Counted from the stretch's first letter, positions 6,422 to 12,718 are shown. The stretch: DNA of 19,734 bases from Candidatus Micrarchaeota archaeon RBG_16_49_10 (GCA_001784635.1 MFRS01000011.1:19913-39646); one strand, 5' to 3'. The notes: a model not told the origin generated them from the sequence alone. A program made the numbers and translations.

Positions 6422-6841
6422 ATGAACTTCTCCTACGGATTCAGGTTCTTCGGGTCCATAATTTTCACGGCAATCCTCATAGTGCTGGCGACCGGCTACT
6501 GGGAAAGTCCCTGGAACAACTTTCTCGGGATGGTCGTGTATCTTCTGGGGTTCGCCGTGTGGTTCATGGGCAACAACAGGATAGGCGAAAGCTTCTCGTT
6601 CAAGCCGATGGCAAAGAAGCTGGTCACCGAGGGCATCTACTCCAAGATAAGGCATCCCATGTACACCGGTGCTTCAATCATGCTCCTCGGAATCTCGATA
6701 TTTTTGGCCTCTATCCCATTATGCCTTGTGGCTCTGCTCGCCGTGATGATATTCGCCTACAGGGCGAGACTGGAGGAGAAAGCACTGCGGAAAAAATTCA
6801 GGGACAAGTACCTGAGGTACAGAAGGAAGACTTGGTTCTGA
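6422..6841 (+). CDS. Isoprenylcysteine carboxyl methyltransferase / phospholipid methyltransferase-like membrane protein
   Basis: 139 residues from the leaderless ATG; the frame is open back to 6338 but that part holds both divergent promoters. There are four likely membrane segments (about 9-25, 33-50, 84-98, 99-113). The family signature is clear: GIYSKIRHPMYTG (71-83), then RARLEEKALRKKFRDKYLRY (114-133), which form the SAM-binding site and the cytosolic face in the ICMT/PEMT superfamily. Members methylate prenylated protein C-termini, phospholipids or small lipophilic molecules; the substrate here cannot be read. The short length is like the NnrU/ICMT-like proteins of prokaryotes. The divergent neighbour is a surface protein, but a functional link is not shown. 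Confidence 0.85.
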   Translation: MNFSYGFRFFGSIIFTAILIVLATGYWESPWNNFLGMVVYLLGFAVWFMGNNRIGESFSFKPMAKKLVTEGIYSKIRHPMYTGASIMLLGISIFLASIPLCLVALLAVMIFAYRARLEEKALRKKFRDKYLRYRRKTWF

Positions 6842-6865
6842 AAATAGTGGTGTTTGATTACTAGT

Positions 6866-7204
6866 TTAATCAAGAAACACTTCATTTAATTTACGTTCTT
6901 TGCCATCCGGTCTCTCCCTTTTGAAATAAACATCAAATTGTATAGTTGCGATGGCGATGTTTTTTTCCGGGTCGGGGTCCCAAAATCTGCTACCGGTTTG
7001 TATGAAGGCTATTTGTGGATTGTCCCCGAATTTTCTCTGGATTCCATCGACCATACTTCTATAACGATTTTCGAAAGCCTCTTGTGTGTATGGTAAAGTC
7101 AAAGTGCCCTGATAGTTTTCGACATCAAGTTTAATCCAGTTTATTGGCATTATTCCATCAGGAGAGTATATGTCAACAGGCATTAGAACCAAAATTGAAT
7201 GCAT
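6866..7204 (-). CDS. Protein of unknown function, AT-rich orphan
   Basis: 112 residues, not recognised. The pattern of short hydrophobic strands (INWIKLDV, GTLTLPYT, PQIAFIQTG, NIAIATIQFDVYFKRE) suggests an alpha/beta fold, with a central helix around VDGIQRKFGDN. No signal peptide or membrane segment. The start is uncertain: a TATA-like GTTAAATA (plus 7213-7220) is too close to the ATG at 7204 but fits an ATG at 7183 with a few bases of leader, giving MPVDIYSPDG. Base use is AT-rich like the other single-gene islands. It converges on the methyltransferase gene and precedes the tRNA-Gly on the same strand. Confidence 0.6.
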   Translation of the reverse strand: MHSILVLMPVDIYSPDGIMPINWIKLDVENYQGTLTLPYTQEAFENRYRSMVDGIQRKFGDNPQIAFIQTGSRFWDPDPEKNIAIATIQFDVYFKRERPDGKERKLNEVFLD

Positions 7205-7312
7205 TATTTAGGGTTAAATAGCTTTCTGCACTGAATAACCCCTAGCAAAGGCATAAGAATCGAGGGTTGAACAAATATGCGGCCAGCGGGATTTGAACCC
7301 GCGCTACAAGCT

Positions 7313-7324
7313 ATTTCCAAATTT
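7313..7324 (-). other. 12-nt intron at the canonical position 37/38 of tRNA-Gly
   Basis: Reads AAATTTGGAAAT. The central four-base helix is TTCC (tRNA 32-35) with GGAA in the intron. The bulges are CA^A and AT^A, each cut after the second base. The inner part is only a five-base loop, close to the minimum size for an archaeal tRNA intron. Confidence 0.85.
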
Positions 7325-7332
7325 TGGGAAGC

Positions 7333-7349
7333 TTACACTGATCTAGCAT
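7333..7349 (-). other. 17-nt intron at the non-canonical position 29/30 of tRNA-Gly
   Basis: Reads ATGCTAGATCAGTGTAA. The central helix is ACAC/GTGT with three-base bulges GA^A and AA^G, flanked by an exon helix AGG/CTT and a short inner helix TG/CA. Joining CGA to GC recreates the anticodon stem. Introns inside the anticodon stem are known in some archaea but are uncommon. Confidence 0.82.
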
Positions 7350-7403
7350 TCGTGTCCTACCAGGCTAGACGATGACCGCCTAAAACTAAATAAACAATAT
7401 GAT

Positions 7404-7411
7404 ATTATAAA
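7404..7411 (-). promoter_or_regulatory. TATA box of tRNA-Gly
   Basis: On the minus strand this reads TTTATAAT. Its centre lies about 28 bases before the mature tRNA 5' end at 7379, so transcription may begin at or within a few bases of the mature end. Confidence 0.55.
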
Positions 7412-7438
7412 AAAATAAAATAAAAAAAGGCTAAAAAT

Positions 7439-7786
7439 CTAGTTCTTGGCCAAATCAAAAATCGCCTTCAGGGCAACCACCACTGCAGCTGGGGCCACGA
7501 AAGTCGCTATGTACAATAGCACGGACCCTAGGTATATGCCTATCAATGGCAGACCTCCTAGTCCCGCTGACCCGGCCGCCAGCAACGCTATGGATGCCAA
7601 CAAGAACTGGGCCGTCTCCTTACCGCTGACATTGAGGAATCCCACCAGGATGCCCAATACCACCAGAAGAACCGCAAGGGTCCCACCGGCAAGCAGCCCC
7701 AGCGAAACTATAAGTCCCCCTAGAAGCGCTAGCAGTACCCCTATCACAAAGGCCCATTCTCCAAATGTTCTTTTGCCTTTTGCCAT
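7439..7786 (-). CDS. Small four-helix membrane protein, conserved type of unknown function
   Basis: 115 residues. After a basic start (MAKGKRTFGEW) there are four hydrophobic segments at about 11-30, 33-51, 58-76 and 79-107, rich in Gly, Leu and Ala. The loop GFLNVSGKETAQFLL between segments two and three looks like a conserved signature of small archaeal membrane proteins; no function is assigned. The start has a GTGAT ribosome-binding site six to seven bases before the ATG. It lies just upstream of tRNA-Gly on the same strand, with 59 bases between them that hold the tRNA promoter. Confidence 0.72.
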   Translation of the reverse strand: MAKGKRTFGEWAFVIGVLLALLGGLIVSLGLLAGGTLAVLLVVLGILVGFLNVSGKETAQFLLASIALLAAGSAGLGGLPLIGIYLGSVLLYIATFVAPAAVVVALKAIFDLAKN

Positions 7787-7935
7787 TCAAATCACTACAA
7801 TAATATTCGGTCGACGCAATAAAAATGTTTCTCATTTCCCTAGGGTGGTGAATTTTTTTGCCATCAAAGGGCAAATTTCCGGCTTCGATGGACGTAGCAG
7901 TAAAATCATGGGGCTAATGGTTTTTAAGTATAGGC

Positions 7936-7943
7936 TTTAAATA
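7936..7943 (+). promoter_or_regulatory. TATA box of the AdoMet decarboxylase / BpsA operon
   Basis: The sequence TTTAAATA predicts a transcript start near 7967. From there the leader to the ATG at 8022 is about 55 bases and carries AGGTG at 8011-8015. A leaderless TTG start at 7968 is the alternative. Confidence 0.55.
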
Positions 7944-8021
7944 ATAATTGATTCAAAATTCAAGAAATTGAGTCTCAAAACAGGGGTGGTTTATGACTTC
8001 GGTCGGGTAAAGGTGTTTCAT

Positions 8022-8369
8022 ATGAGGGATTTGGAAGGATACAACATTTTGCTCGACCTGTACGATTGCCCCGTCGAAAATCTTGAGAAGGTTTCTAGCC
8101 TCAAGAAGATACTGGGCGAAAGCGCGACCAAGGCTGGCTTCACTGTCGTCGGGAGGAAGTTCCACCAGTTCAAGCCCAAGGGTGCGACAGGCATAGTTCT
8201 CTTGGCATCGTCCCACATATCCGCCCACACCTGGCCAGAGCTAAGGTTCGTCGCCATAGACGTCTACTCCTGCAAGGGGAAGGATTCCGCCAAGAAGGCC
8301 GTCAAGCACCTCATCGATTTCTTCAGACCGAAAAGCTATGAGATCAGGGAGATTGAGAGATTCAGATGA
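8022..8369 (+). CDS. speD: S-adenosylmethionine decarboxylase homologue (prokaryotic, pyruvoyl type)
   Basis: 115 residues from the ATG at 8022, which has AGGTG six bases upstream and matches the N-terminus of the short AdoMetDC class (MRDLEGYNILLDLYDC). The frame is open back to a TTG at 7968. The family core is clear: ASSHISAHTWPE (62-73) and AIDVYSC (78-84). By analogy with the Thermotoga enzyme, S64 would become the pyruvoyl group after self-cleavage, with H69 and C84 as processing and catalytic residues. AdoMetDC makes decarboxylated SAM, the aminopropyl donor for polyamines. Odd point: the residue before the pyruvoyl serine is normally Glu (ESH) and is Ser here (SSH). Related proteins have evolved into arginine or ornithine decarboxylases, so substrate is not certain. 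Its stop overlaps the next start by four bases (ATGA). Confidence 0.88.
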   Translation: MRDLEGYNILLDLYDCPVENLEKVSSLKKILGESATKAGFTVVGRKFHQFKPKGATGIVLLASSHISAHTWPELRFVAIDVYSCKGKDSAKKAVKHLIDFFRPKSYEIREIERFR

Positions 8370-9451
8370 CAGCGGAAAATGAAATAGTGGTCGAATTGCT
8401 CGAAGATGCCCGGAAGTTCAGCGAGCGCCACTCTACCCGTGACAGCCTCGTCAGGGTGCTCCAAGTCTTCAAGAAGAACCACTCCCCGAAGCTGTGGGAA
8501 ATATACGAAAAGACGGAGGAGTATCTGCCTTCCGCCTTGGGTATAGTGATGGCCATGGAGAAAGGCGGGTTCATAGAGCCTGAGAATGGTTTCCTGAAGC
8601 TCACGGGGAAAGGGAAGAATCTTGTTGATTTGGTGGTGCCGAAAGCTGTTGATTATAGGACGATGGAAGACTTCAGGTTCGGGGTAAAGATGCCCGCCGA
8701 GCTGAAGAGGATAGAAGGCGAAATCAGGAGGATATCACAGGAGCTCATCATGAAGGACGAGTTCGACCAGGCGCCGATAACAGCTGATTCAGTCGTGCTC
8801 AAGGCGTACCACATGATCTCAAGGGGTGATATAGCAGGCAAGTCCGTCGTCCTGCTGGGGGACGACGACCTGATGTCGATAGTGCTTGGCCTAACGAGCC
8901 TGCCGAAGGAGATATTGGTCATAGACATAGACAAGGATGTGGCGGGGATTGTGGAGAAATACTCGAAGAAGCTTGGAATAAAGGTCCCGATGAGGGCTGT
9001 TGTCCATGATTTCAGGAAACCCATACCGAAAAATATAAGGGGGAAGTTCGACACTTTCGTGACGCAGCCACCCGACACTGTGCTGGGCATGTTATTGTTC
9101 GTGTCGAGGGGTGTGGAGCTTCTGAAGGATGAGCCGGGTATGGTGGGATACGCTGGGTTCACAAAGACCGGGTGCCCTCAGCTTGGGATCCTGGACTTTT
9201 GGGAGAAGATAGTGGGGATGAAGCTGGTGATTTCCGAGGTCATCCCGAAGTTCACCGTGTACCCCGGGATAAGGACCGAGATAAAGGAGGTGGAGGTGCC
9301 CGAGTTCATAGACTACCCGCCGAAGCAGTTCTGGTACATATCGGACCTTATAAGGCTGAAGACCACGAAGCGCTCTAAGTCGATGTTCGAGGGCAAGACA
9401 TTCGAGGGGGACATTTCGGACTACAGGAGGGATGTCCTGAAGTATAGGTAG
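8366..9451 (+). CDS. BpsA-family aminopropyltransferase homologue 1
   Basis: 361 residues. BpsA (N4-bis(aminopropyl)spermidine synthase) transfers aminopropyl groups from decarboxylated SAM to spermidine to make branched polyamines. Layout: N-terminal winged-helix part (about 1-90), DQ motif (134-135), GDIAGKSVVLLGDDDL (154-169) with the acidic GDDD loop intact, acidic DID after strand two (187-189), then FVTQPPDT (231-238) and VSRGVELLKD. BpsA proteins usually have DPPE where this has QPPD, and usually carry a CxxCxG zinc-like motif after the winged helix, absent here. It is translationally coupled to the AdoMetDC homologue, which strongly suggests use of its product. It is the copy most likely to be an active transferase, perhaps with a different acceptor. 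Confidence 0.85.
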   Translation: MTAENEIVVELLEDARKFSERHSTRDSLVRVLQVFKKNHSPKLWEIYEKTEEYLPSALGIVMAMEKGGFIEPENGFLKLTGKGKNLVDLVVPKAVDYRTMEDFRFGVKMPAELKRIEGEIRRISQELIMKDEFDQAPITADSVVLKAYHMISRGDIAGKSVVLLGDDDLMSIVLGLTSLPKEILVIDIDKDVAGIVEKYSKKLGIKVPMRAVVHDFRKPIPKNIRGKFDTFVTQPPDTVLGMLLFVSRGVELLKDEPGMVGYAGFTKTGCPQLGILDFWEKIVGMKLVISEVIPKFTVYPGIRTEIKEVEVPEFIDYPPKQFWYISDLIRLKTTKRSKSMFEGKTFEGDISDYRRDVLKYR

Positions 9452-9490
9452 CTGGAAGGTTGAAATAACTGCGATTGTATTCTGGTTTTT

Positions 9491-10504
9491 ATGAAGGACT
9501 TTGAAATGGAGTTGCTGGGGCTTCTCGAAGAGGGCCCTAAAAGCGTGTGGGAGCTTCTGGATTCGGTGCATTTCCTGACCAGGGATTTCATAGATTCCTT
9601 GAACAGGCTGTATGAGAAGGGTCTGGTTGAAAGCGAAAATGGCAAAGTGATATTGACCTGCAAGGGAAGGCTTGCCCTGGGAGAAAAACCTCTAAATGTT
9701 AAAACGAAATTGTGCGAATGCGAAGGGAGATGTATTGCTGTGGATGGGGAATTCAAGAGGATTCTGGAGAAGTACAAGAAGGCGATTAAGGCCAAGCCTA
9801 AGGAGAAGGCTGAATACCTGCAGGGTTTTGTGAAAGAGGAAGATATGATTTCCCGAGTTGCGATGATGGACTACTACGGGGATGTGGCAGGTAAGGAGAT
9901 AGCGCTGATTGGCGACTGGGACTTGGGAATAACATTGGGTTTGACTGATTTGCCGGCGAAGATACTCGTGCTGGACATTGATGAGAGGCTTGGGGAATTC
10001 ATAAGAAAAGTGAACGAAGAGAATGGGTTGCAGATAGGCTTCATGAAGTATGATGTGTCCGACCCCCTTCCAAAAAAATTGGTGGGGAAGTTCGACGTCT
10101 TTTCCACGCAGCCTCTGGAATCCAGTACAGCATTGAAAGCCTTCCTTTCGAGAGGGGTCAGCCTGCTGAAAGAGGATGGTGTTGGTTATTTCGGCTTATC
10201 GACGAGTGAGGTTCCGCTGAAAAGATGGCTCGAGGTCGAGAGGATGATGGTCGGAATGAACTGTGCTGTCACGGACCTGATGAGGGATTTCATAACGTAC
10301 AAGTCCCTGCAGGATGACGAGGACGAGAAGGTGATCGCCAAAAATCTTTCTTTCAAGACAGAACCCAACCCCGGGATAGACTGGTACAAGTCATCGCTTT
10401 TCCGATTTCAGATAATAGGAAAGCCAAACCCTCTAGTGAAATGGGATGAGAAAACTGACGTGGAAAGCCTTTCGGAGGAGGATCTGTTGAATCCTAAGTT
10501 CTGA
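9491..10504 (+). CDS. BpsA-family aminopropyltransferase homologue 2, altered active site
   Basis: 337 residues. It keeps the BpsA layout: winged-helix start (1-65), a cysteine motif CECEGRC (75-81) where classical BpsA has CxxCxGRG, then GDVAGKEIALIGDWDL (130-145), VLDIDERL (161-167), FSTQPLES (204-211), GRGVSLLK-like SRGVSLLKEDG and GYFGLST. The acidic loop reads GDWD instead of GDDD, and QPLE replaces DPPE, so the second acidic residue and one proline of the standard site are gone. In other stretches (LDIDERL, GYFGLS) it is closer to classical BpsA than homologue 1. It lies 39 bases after homologue 1. A weak TATA, TGAAATAA (9461-9468), sits at leaderless distance from the ATG, so it may have its own promoter. 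It may be a regulatory subunit, a binding protein or an enzyme with a new substrate. Confidence 0.82.
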   Translation: MKDFEMELLGLLEEGPKSVWELLDSVHFLTRDFIDSLNRLYEKGLVESENGKVILTCKGRLALGEKPLNVKTKLCECEGRCIAVDGEFKRILEKYKKAIKAKPKEKAEYLQGFVKEEDMISRVAMMDYYGDVAGKEIALIGDWDLGITLGLTDLPAKILVLDIDERLGEFIRKVNEENGLQIGFMKYDVSDPLPKKLVGKFDVFSTQPLESSTALKAFLSRGVSLLKEDGVGYFGLSTSEVPLKRWLEVERMMVGMNCAVTDLMRDFITYKSLQDDEDEKVIAKNLSFKTEPNPGIDWYKSSLFRFQIIGKPNPLVKWDEKTDVESLSEEDLLNPKF

Positions 10505-10765
10505 AAAATTCAGTACTATATATACTCACTAATATAATATATATAATAGTTATAATAAATATAAACATTATAACACAGTAATTTAGCTAATAAGAATGTC
10601 AATGCATGTAGCATAATTGATAAAACGGGCATTCTAAACCTAGATAACGAGAAAACTAGTTAGCACAGTTATGCAGATGTGCAAGAGGCGATAGAAATGA
10701 AGAACAGAAATATAAAATGGATCAGGGAATGGATGCGGTAGCAGCCATAAATAAAATACAAACGA
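10505..10765. other. AT-rich spacer after BpsA homologue 2
   Basis: Begins with a small hairpin CTGAA-AAA-TTCAG overlapping the stop codon, followed by about 60 bases made almost only of A and T with alternating TATA steps, a likely transcription end. No open frame of convincing quality or RNA gene was found. Near the end (10747-10755) is ATAAATAAA, probably the TATA box of the next gene. Confidence 0.5.
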
Positions 10766-10984
10766 GTGATGAGAATGGTAGTAGATAAGAATCAATACAC
10801 CACTGTCAGAATAAAAAAATCTACTAAAAAAGACCTGGAAATATTGAAGGGTATGTTGACTCTAAAATACCCAGATCAGGCCCCGTTCGATTTAGACGAT
10901 GCGATAGATTTAATAGAAAGGGAATATTTCGGTATAATGATAAACAAGCATCCTGAAATGAAGAAGTTGCTTAAACGAGATTAA
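10766..10984 (+). CDS. Small putative ribbon-helix-helix DNA-binding protein
   Basis: 72 residues from GTG (10766); ATG codons at 10769 and 10775 are also in frame. The TATA-like ATAAATAAA (10747-10755) fits best with 10775. After the start, YTTVRIKKSTKKDLEILKGML resembles the strand plus first helix of CopG/VapB-like ribbon-helix-helix proteins, and FDLDDAIDLIEREYF would be the next helix. Such proteins are repressors or antitoxins. No toxin-like gene is adjacent on this strand. A hairpin directly follows its stop. AT-rich and not similar in codon use to the polyamine genes on both sides, so it probably arrived with the gene at 11136. The fold call is by pattern only. Confidence 0.6.
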   Translation: MMRMVVDKNQYTTVRIKKSTKKDLEILKGMLTLKYPDQAPFDLDDAIDLIEREYFGIMINKHPEMKKLLKRD

Positions 10985-10990
10985 ACTGTC

Positions 10991-11016
10991 GTCGCTAATT
11001 CAGTCGTTTTAGCGAC
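10991..11016 (+). terminator. Strong hairpin just after the ribbon-helix-helix gene
   Basis: A perfect eight-base stem GTCGCTAA/TTAGCGAC (10991-10998 with 11009-11016) encloses a ten-base loop, seven bases after the stop codon, followed by TTTCCC and later a T-run. It could end transcription, protect the 3' end, or be an operator palindrome for the adjacent DNA-binding protein. Confidence 0.5.
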
Positions 11017-11135
11017 TTTCCCTTACAGTGGTGTGATTTTTTTCTAAAAAATTTATATCCAAATTTCTTATTTTTCCTGTTCTGGTAAATTCTTCAATGG
11101 AGTATTCGTTTTCACACAATGTAAAATTTGAACGC

Positions 11136-11399
11136 TTATGTCACTGGTTGTACAGACTGACTCAGCATTTTTTCTCCAGCATTAGTTAATCTATATCGCA
11201 ATGGACGTCTAAATTTTGGGTGAGGTTCAATTAATTCTCTTTGATTCAAATTATCAAGTACTGAAAGAGGGTATCTAACGTTAGAATCTTGTATAATAGG
11301 TCTAATGCCTTCAACTAATTCCTCAGGAGTTTTAAGATAGCCTTGTCCCGATATATATTTTAAACTTTCAAGAATAACTTGGTCATCAGTTTTTACCAA
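11136..11399 (-). CDS. Small winged-helix DNA-binding protein
   Basis: 87 residues (MVKTDDQVILESLKYIS...). The frame is open to a GTG at 11408, but that GTG is part of the ribosome-binding site AAGGTGAT (11404-11411). A TTG at 11399 four bases further is the better start, as in eL18. The C-terminal half, RYPLSVLDNLNQRELIEPHPKFRRPLRYRLTNAGEKML, is a typical recognition helix, wing and closing helix of PadR/MarR-like winged-helix proteins. It is likely a transcriptional regulator. It has its own TATA box and lies between BpsA homologue 3 (same strand, upstream) and the ribbon-helix-helix gene (convergent). It might control the polyamine-type genes, but this is only position-based. Confidence 0.68.
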   Translation of the reverse strand: MVKTDDQVILESLKYISGQGYLKTPEELVEGIRPIIQDSNVRYPLSVLDNLNQRELIEPHPKFRRPLRYRLTNAGEKMLSQSVQPVT

Positions 11400-11436
11400 T
11401 GTAATCACCTTGTTTTTAAAGTAGAATAGTTAACGT

Positions 11437-11444
11437 TTTATATC
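11437..11444 (-). promoter_or_regulatory. TATA box of the winged-helix gene
   Basis: On the minus strand this reads GATATAAA. It predicts a start near 11413, giving a leader of about 14 bases that is nearly all ribosome-binding site before the TTG at 11399. Confidence 0.6.
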
Positions 11445-11483
11445 TTTCTTTATCCCAATAATTTATACAAAATTTTATATAGC

Positions 11484-12536
11484 CTATTCAAGGTATGTCT
11501 TATTGTCATAATCGTAGTTGTAAACCAGACTGCCCCACTCTTCCTCCACAAAAGGTCTTGAGCCAGCCTTGGTCTCTATCCTCACGACATCAAGGTAGGT
11601 CCATGGCTCCTTCGGGATTGTCCTCAGCCAGATAGGGACGTTCTTTGAGTCCTCGTCGCTCTGGATCTCGGCCATCATGGCCTTTCTCGTTTCTGTCACG
11701 CTTAGGTCCATTTTTCCAAGCACCCTCTCTATTTCAACTATTCCCTCAGGCGGCGTCCAAACAGGGTCTGCCGTGAAATATCCATGCCTACCAGACCCTT
11801 TTTTGAGAGACTCCAACCCTCTGACCAGAAACAGCGATGTTCCCGCAACCGTTGCCGGCGGTCTAGCCACAAAGACGTCGAATCTATTACTTAGTTTTTT
11901 AGGCAGGGGCGTTATCGGATTGTAGAGGTGGGTCTCGATTTCCAAGCCCAGACCCCTTGAAGAGTTCTCTATTATTCCCAAAACCCTTTCGTCCCTGTCG
12001 GCGACCGCTATATGGGCGGGCAATTTGGATAGGGCCAGAAGCAGAGAGAAGAAGTCCTCGTCCCCCACGCACATGACGCTCTTCCCGGCTAAGTCTCCTG
12101 ACTCTGACATGAAGGACGCCATACGTAGCAGGGATTCCGTGGTTGTTGGGGACTGGTCAAACTTCAGCTTTGGGGAGAAGGATTTCCTTATCTTATCCAA
12201 GTCGTTCCTGAATTTCCGGAGCACAGGGTCTATCTTGTGCTGATAGCCAGGGAAGAATGAGGCCCCGATGTTCAATTCCCTACAGAATGCCAGTCCGTCC
12301 CTAGTCAATGCAACCCGTCCCTTCGAAACCTGTAATAGACCAGAATCTTTCATAGCCTGCAAGAATGCAGCCGTCATCTTTAGGTTCCCCTGACTCTCCC
12401 TAACTAAAGACCATATGTCCAAGGGCTTCCTTCCCATGAGCGGCTTTAGGATTCTAAACGCAAGGCCCTTCGGCATGCGGTAGCCCGACCTTCTGATGAG
12501 TTCATGGAGGTTGTCCATAAGGTATTTTTCGGCCAT
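11484..12536 (-). CDS. BpsA-family aminopropyltransferase homologue 3, altered active site
   Basis: 350 residues from the ATG at 12536. The frame is open to 12617, but the upstream part overlaps a TATA box, and only the shorter form lines up with the N-terminus of homologue 1 (MAEKYLMDNLHELIRR against MTAENEIVVELLEDAR). Layout: winged-helix start (1-90), DQ (127-128), GDLAGKSVMCVGDEDF (147-162), acidic ADRDERV (179-185), FVARPPAT (222-229), LVRGLESLKK. The loop GDED keeps two of the acidic positions, but the expected DPPE has become RPPA, losing both acidic residues. There is no CxxC motif. It is on the opposite strand, about 1 kb from the other copies, with two small DNA-binding genes between. 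It may bind a different amine or act without transfer activity. Confidence 0.82.
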   Translation of the reverse strand: MAEKYLMDNLHELIRRSGYRMPKGLAFRILKPLMGRKPLDIWSLVRESQGNLKMTAAFLQAMKDSGLLQVSKGRVALTRDGLAFCRELNIGASFFPGYQHKIDPVLRKFRNDLDKIRKSFSPKLKFDQSPTTTESLLRMASFMSESGDLAGKSVMCVGDEDFFSLLLALSKLPAHIAVADRDERVLGIIENSSRGLGLEIETHLYNPITPLPKKLSNRFDVFVARPPATVAGTSLFLVRGLESLKKGSGRHGYFTADPVWTPPEGIVEIERVLGKMDLSVTETRKAMMAEIQSDEDSKNVPIWLRTIPKEPWTYLDVVRIETKAGSRPFVEEEWGSLVYNYDYDNKTYLE

Positions 12537-12589
12537 AGGATTATAAGGTTGCCGTCGGTGCGCCGCCCCGGAGGCCTGCAGGGCATTAG

Positions 12590-12597
12590 TATAAATA
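12590..12597. promoter_or_regulatory. Two-way TATA box between BpsA homologue 3 and the acidic microprotein
   Basis: TATAAATA lies inside the palindrome AGTATAAATACT. On the plus strand it predicts a start near 12620, followed by GGGTG (12626-12630) and the ATG at 12637. On the minus strand it predicts a start near 12567, about 30 bases before the ATG at 12536. One element may serve both genes. Confidence 0.55.
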
Positions 12598-12636
12598 CTT
12601 CTGCCGACTACTATCATTCAAAATTGGGTGTTCTCT

Positions 12637-12717
12637 ATGCCAAAGGACGAATGGGAGGACGACGACTACAGCTTCGACGACGACATGGACGAGGAATGGC
12701 TCGATGATGACCTGTGA
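12637..12717 (+). CDS. 26-residue highly acidic microprotein
   Basis: Short frame starting MPKDEWEDDDYSFDDDMDEE and ending WLDDDL; about 60% of residues are Asp or Glu, with two Trp. Three signals support real expression: a TATA box at 12590-12597, a Shine-Dalgarno GGGTG six bases before the ATG, and a long T-run directly after the stop. Codons use GAC, TTC and TAC like the conserved genes. It lies divergent to BpsA homologue 3. The function is unknown. Acidic peptides can bind polyamines, metals or basic proteins, so a link to the polyamine cluster is conceivable but unproven. Confidence 0.6.
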   Translation: MPKDEWEDDDYSFDDDMDEEWLDDDL

Positions 12718-12718
12718 G

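Larger units (their letters stand above)
7278..7379 (-). tRNA. tRNA-Gly (anticodon CCC) with two introns
   Basis: Acceptor stem GCGGTCA (7373-7379) pairs with TGGCCGC (7279-7285), discriminator A at 7278, no encoded CCA. The D arm is GTCT/GGAC with a GG-containing loop, and the T arm is GCGGG-TTCAAAT-CCCGC. The gene is 29 bases too long for a tRNA. Removing 17 bases (7333-7349) and 12 bases (7313-7324) restores an anticodon stem CGAGC/GCTTG with loop TTCCCAA, so the anticodon is CCC. Both removals fit bulge-helix-bulge rules. The spliced molecule is 73 bases and looks like an ordinary archaeal tRNA-Gly. Without the first intron the anticodon stem cannot form properly, so splicing of both appears required. 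Confidence 0.92.
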
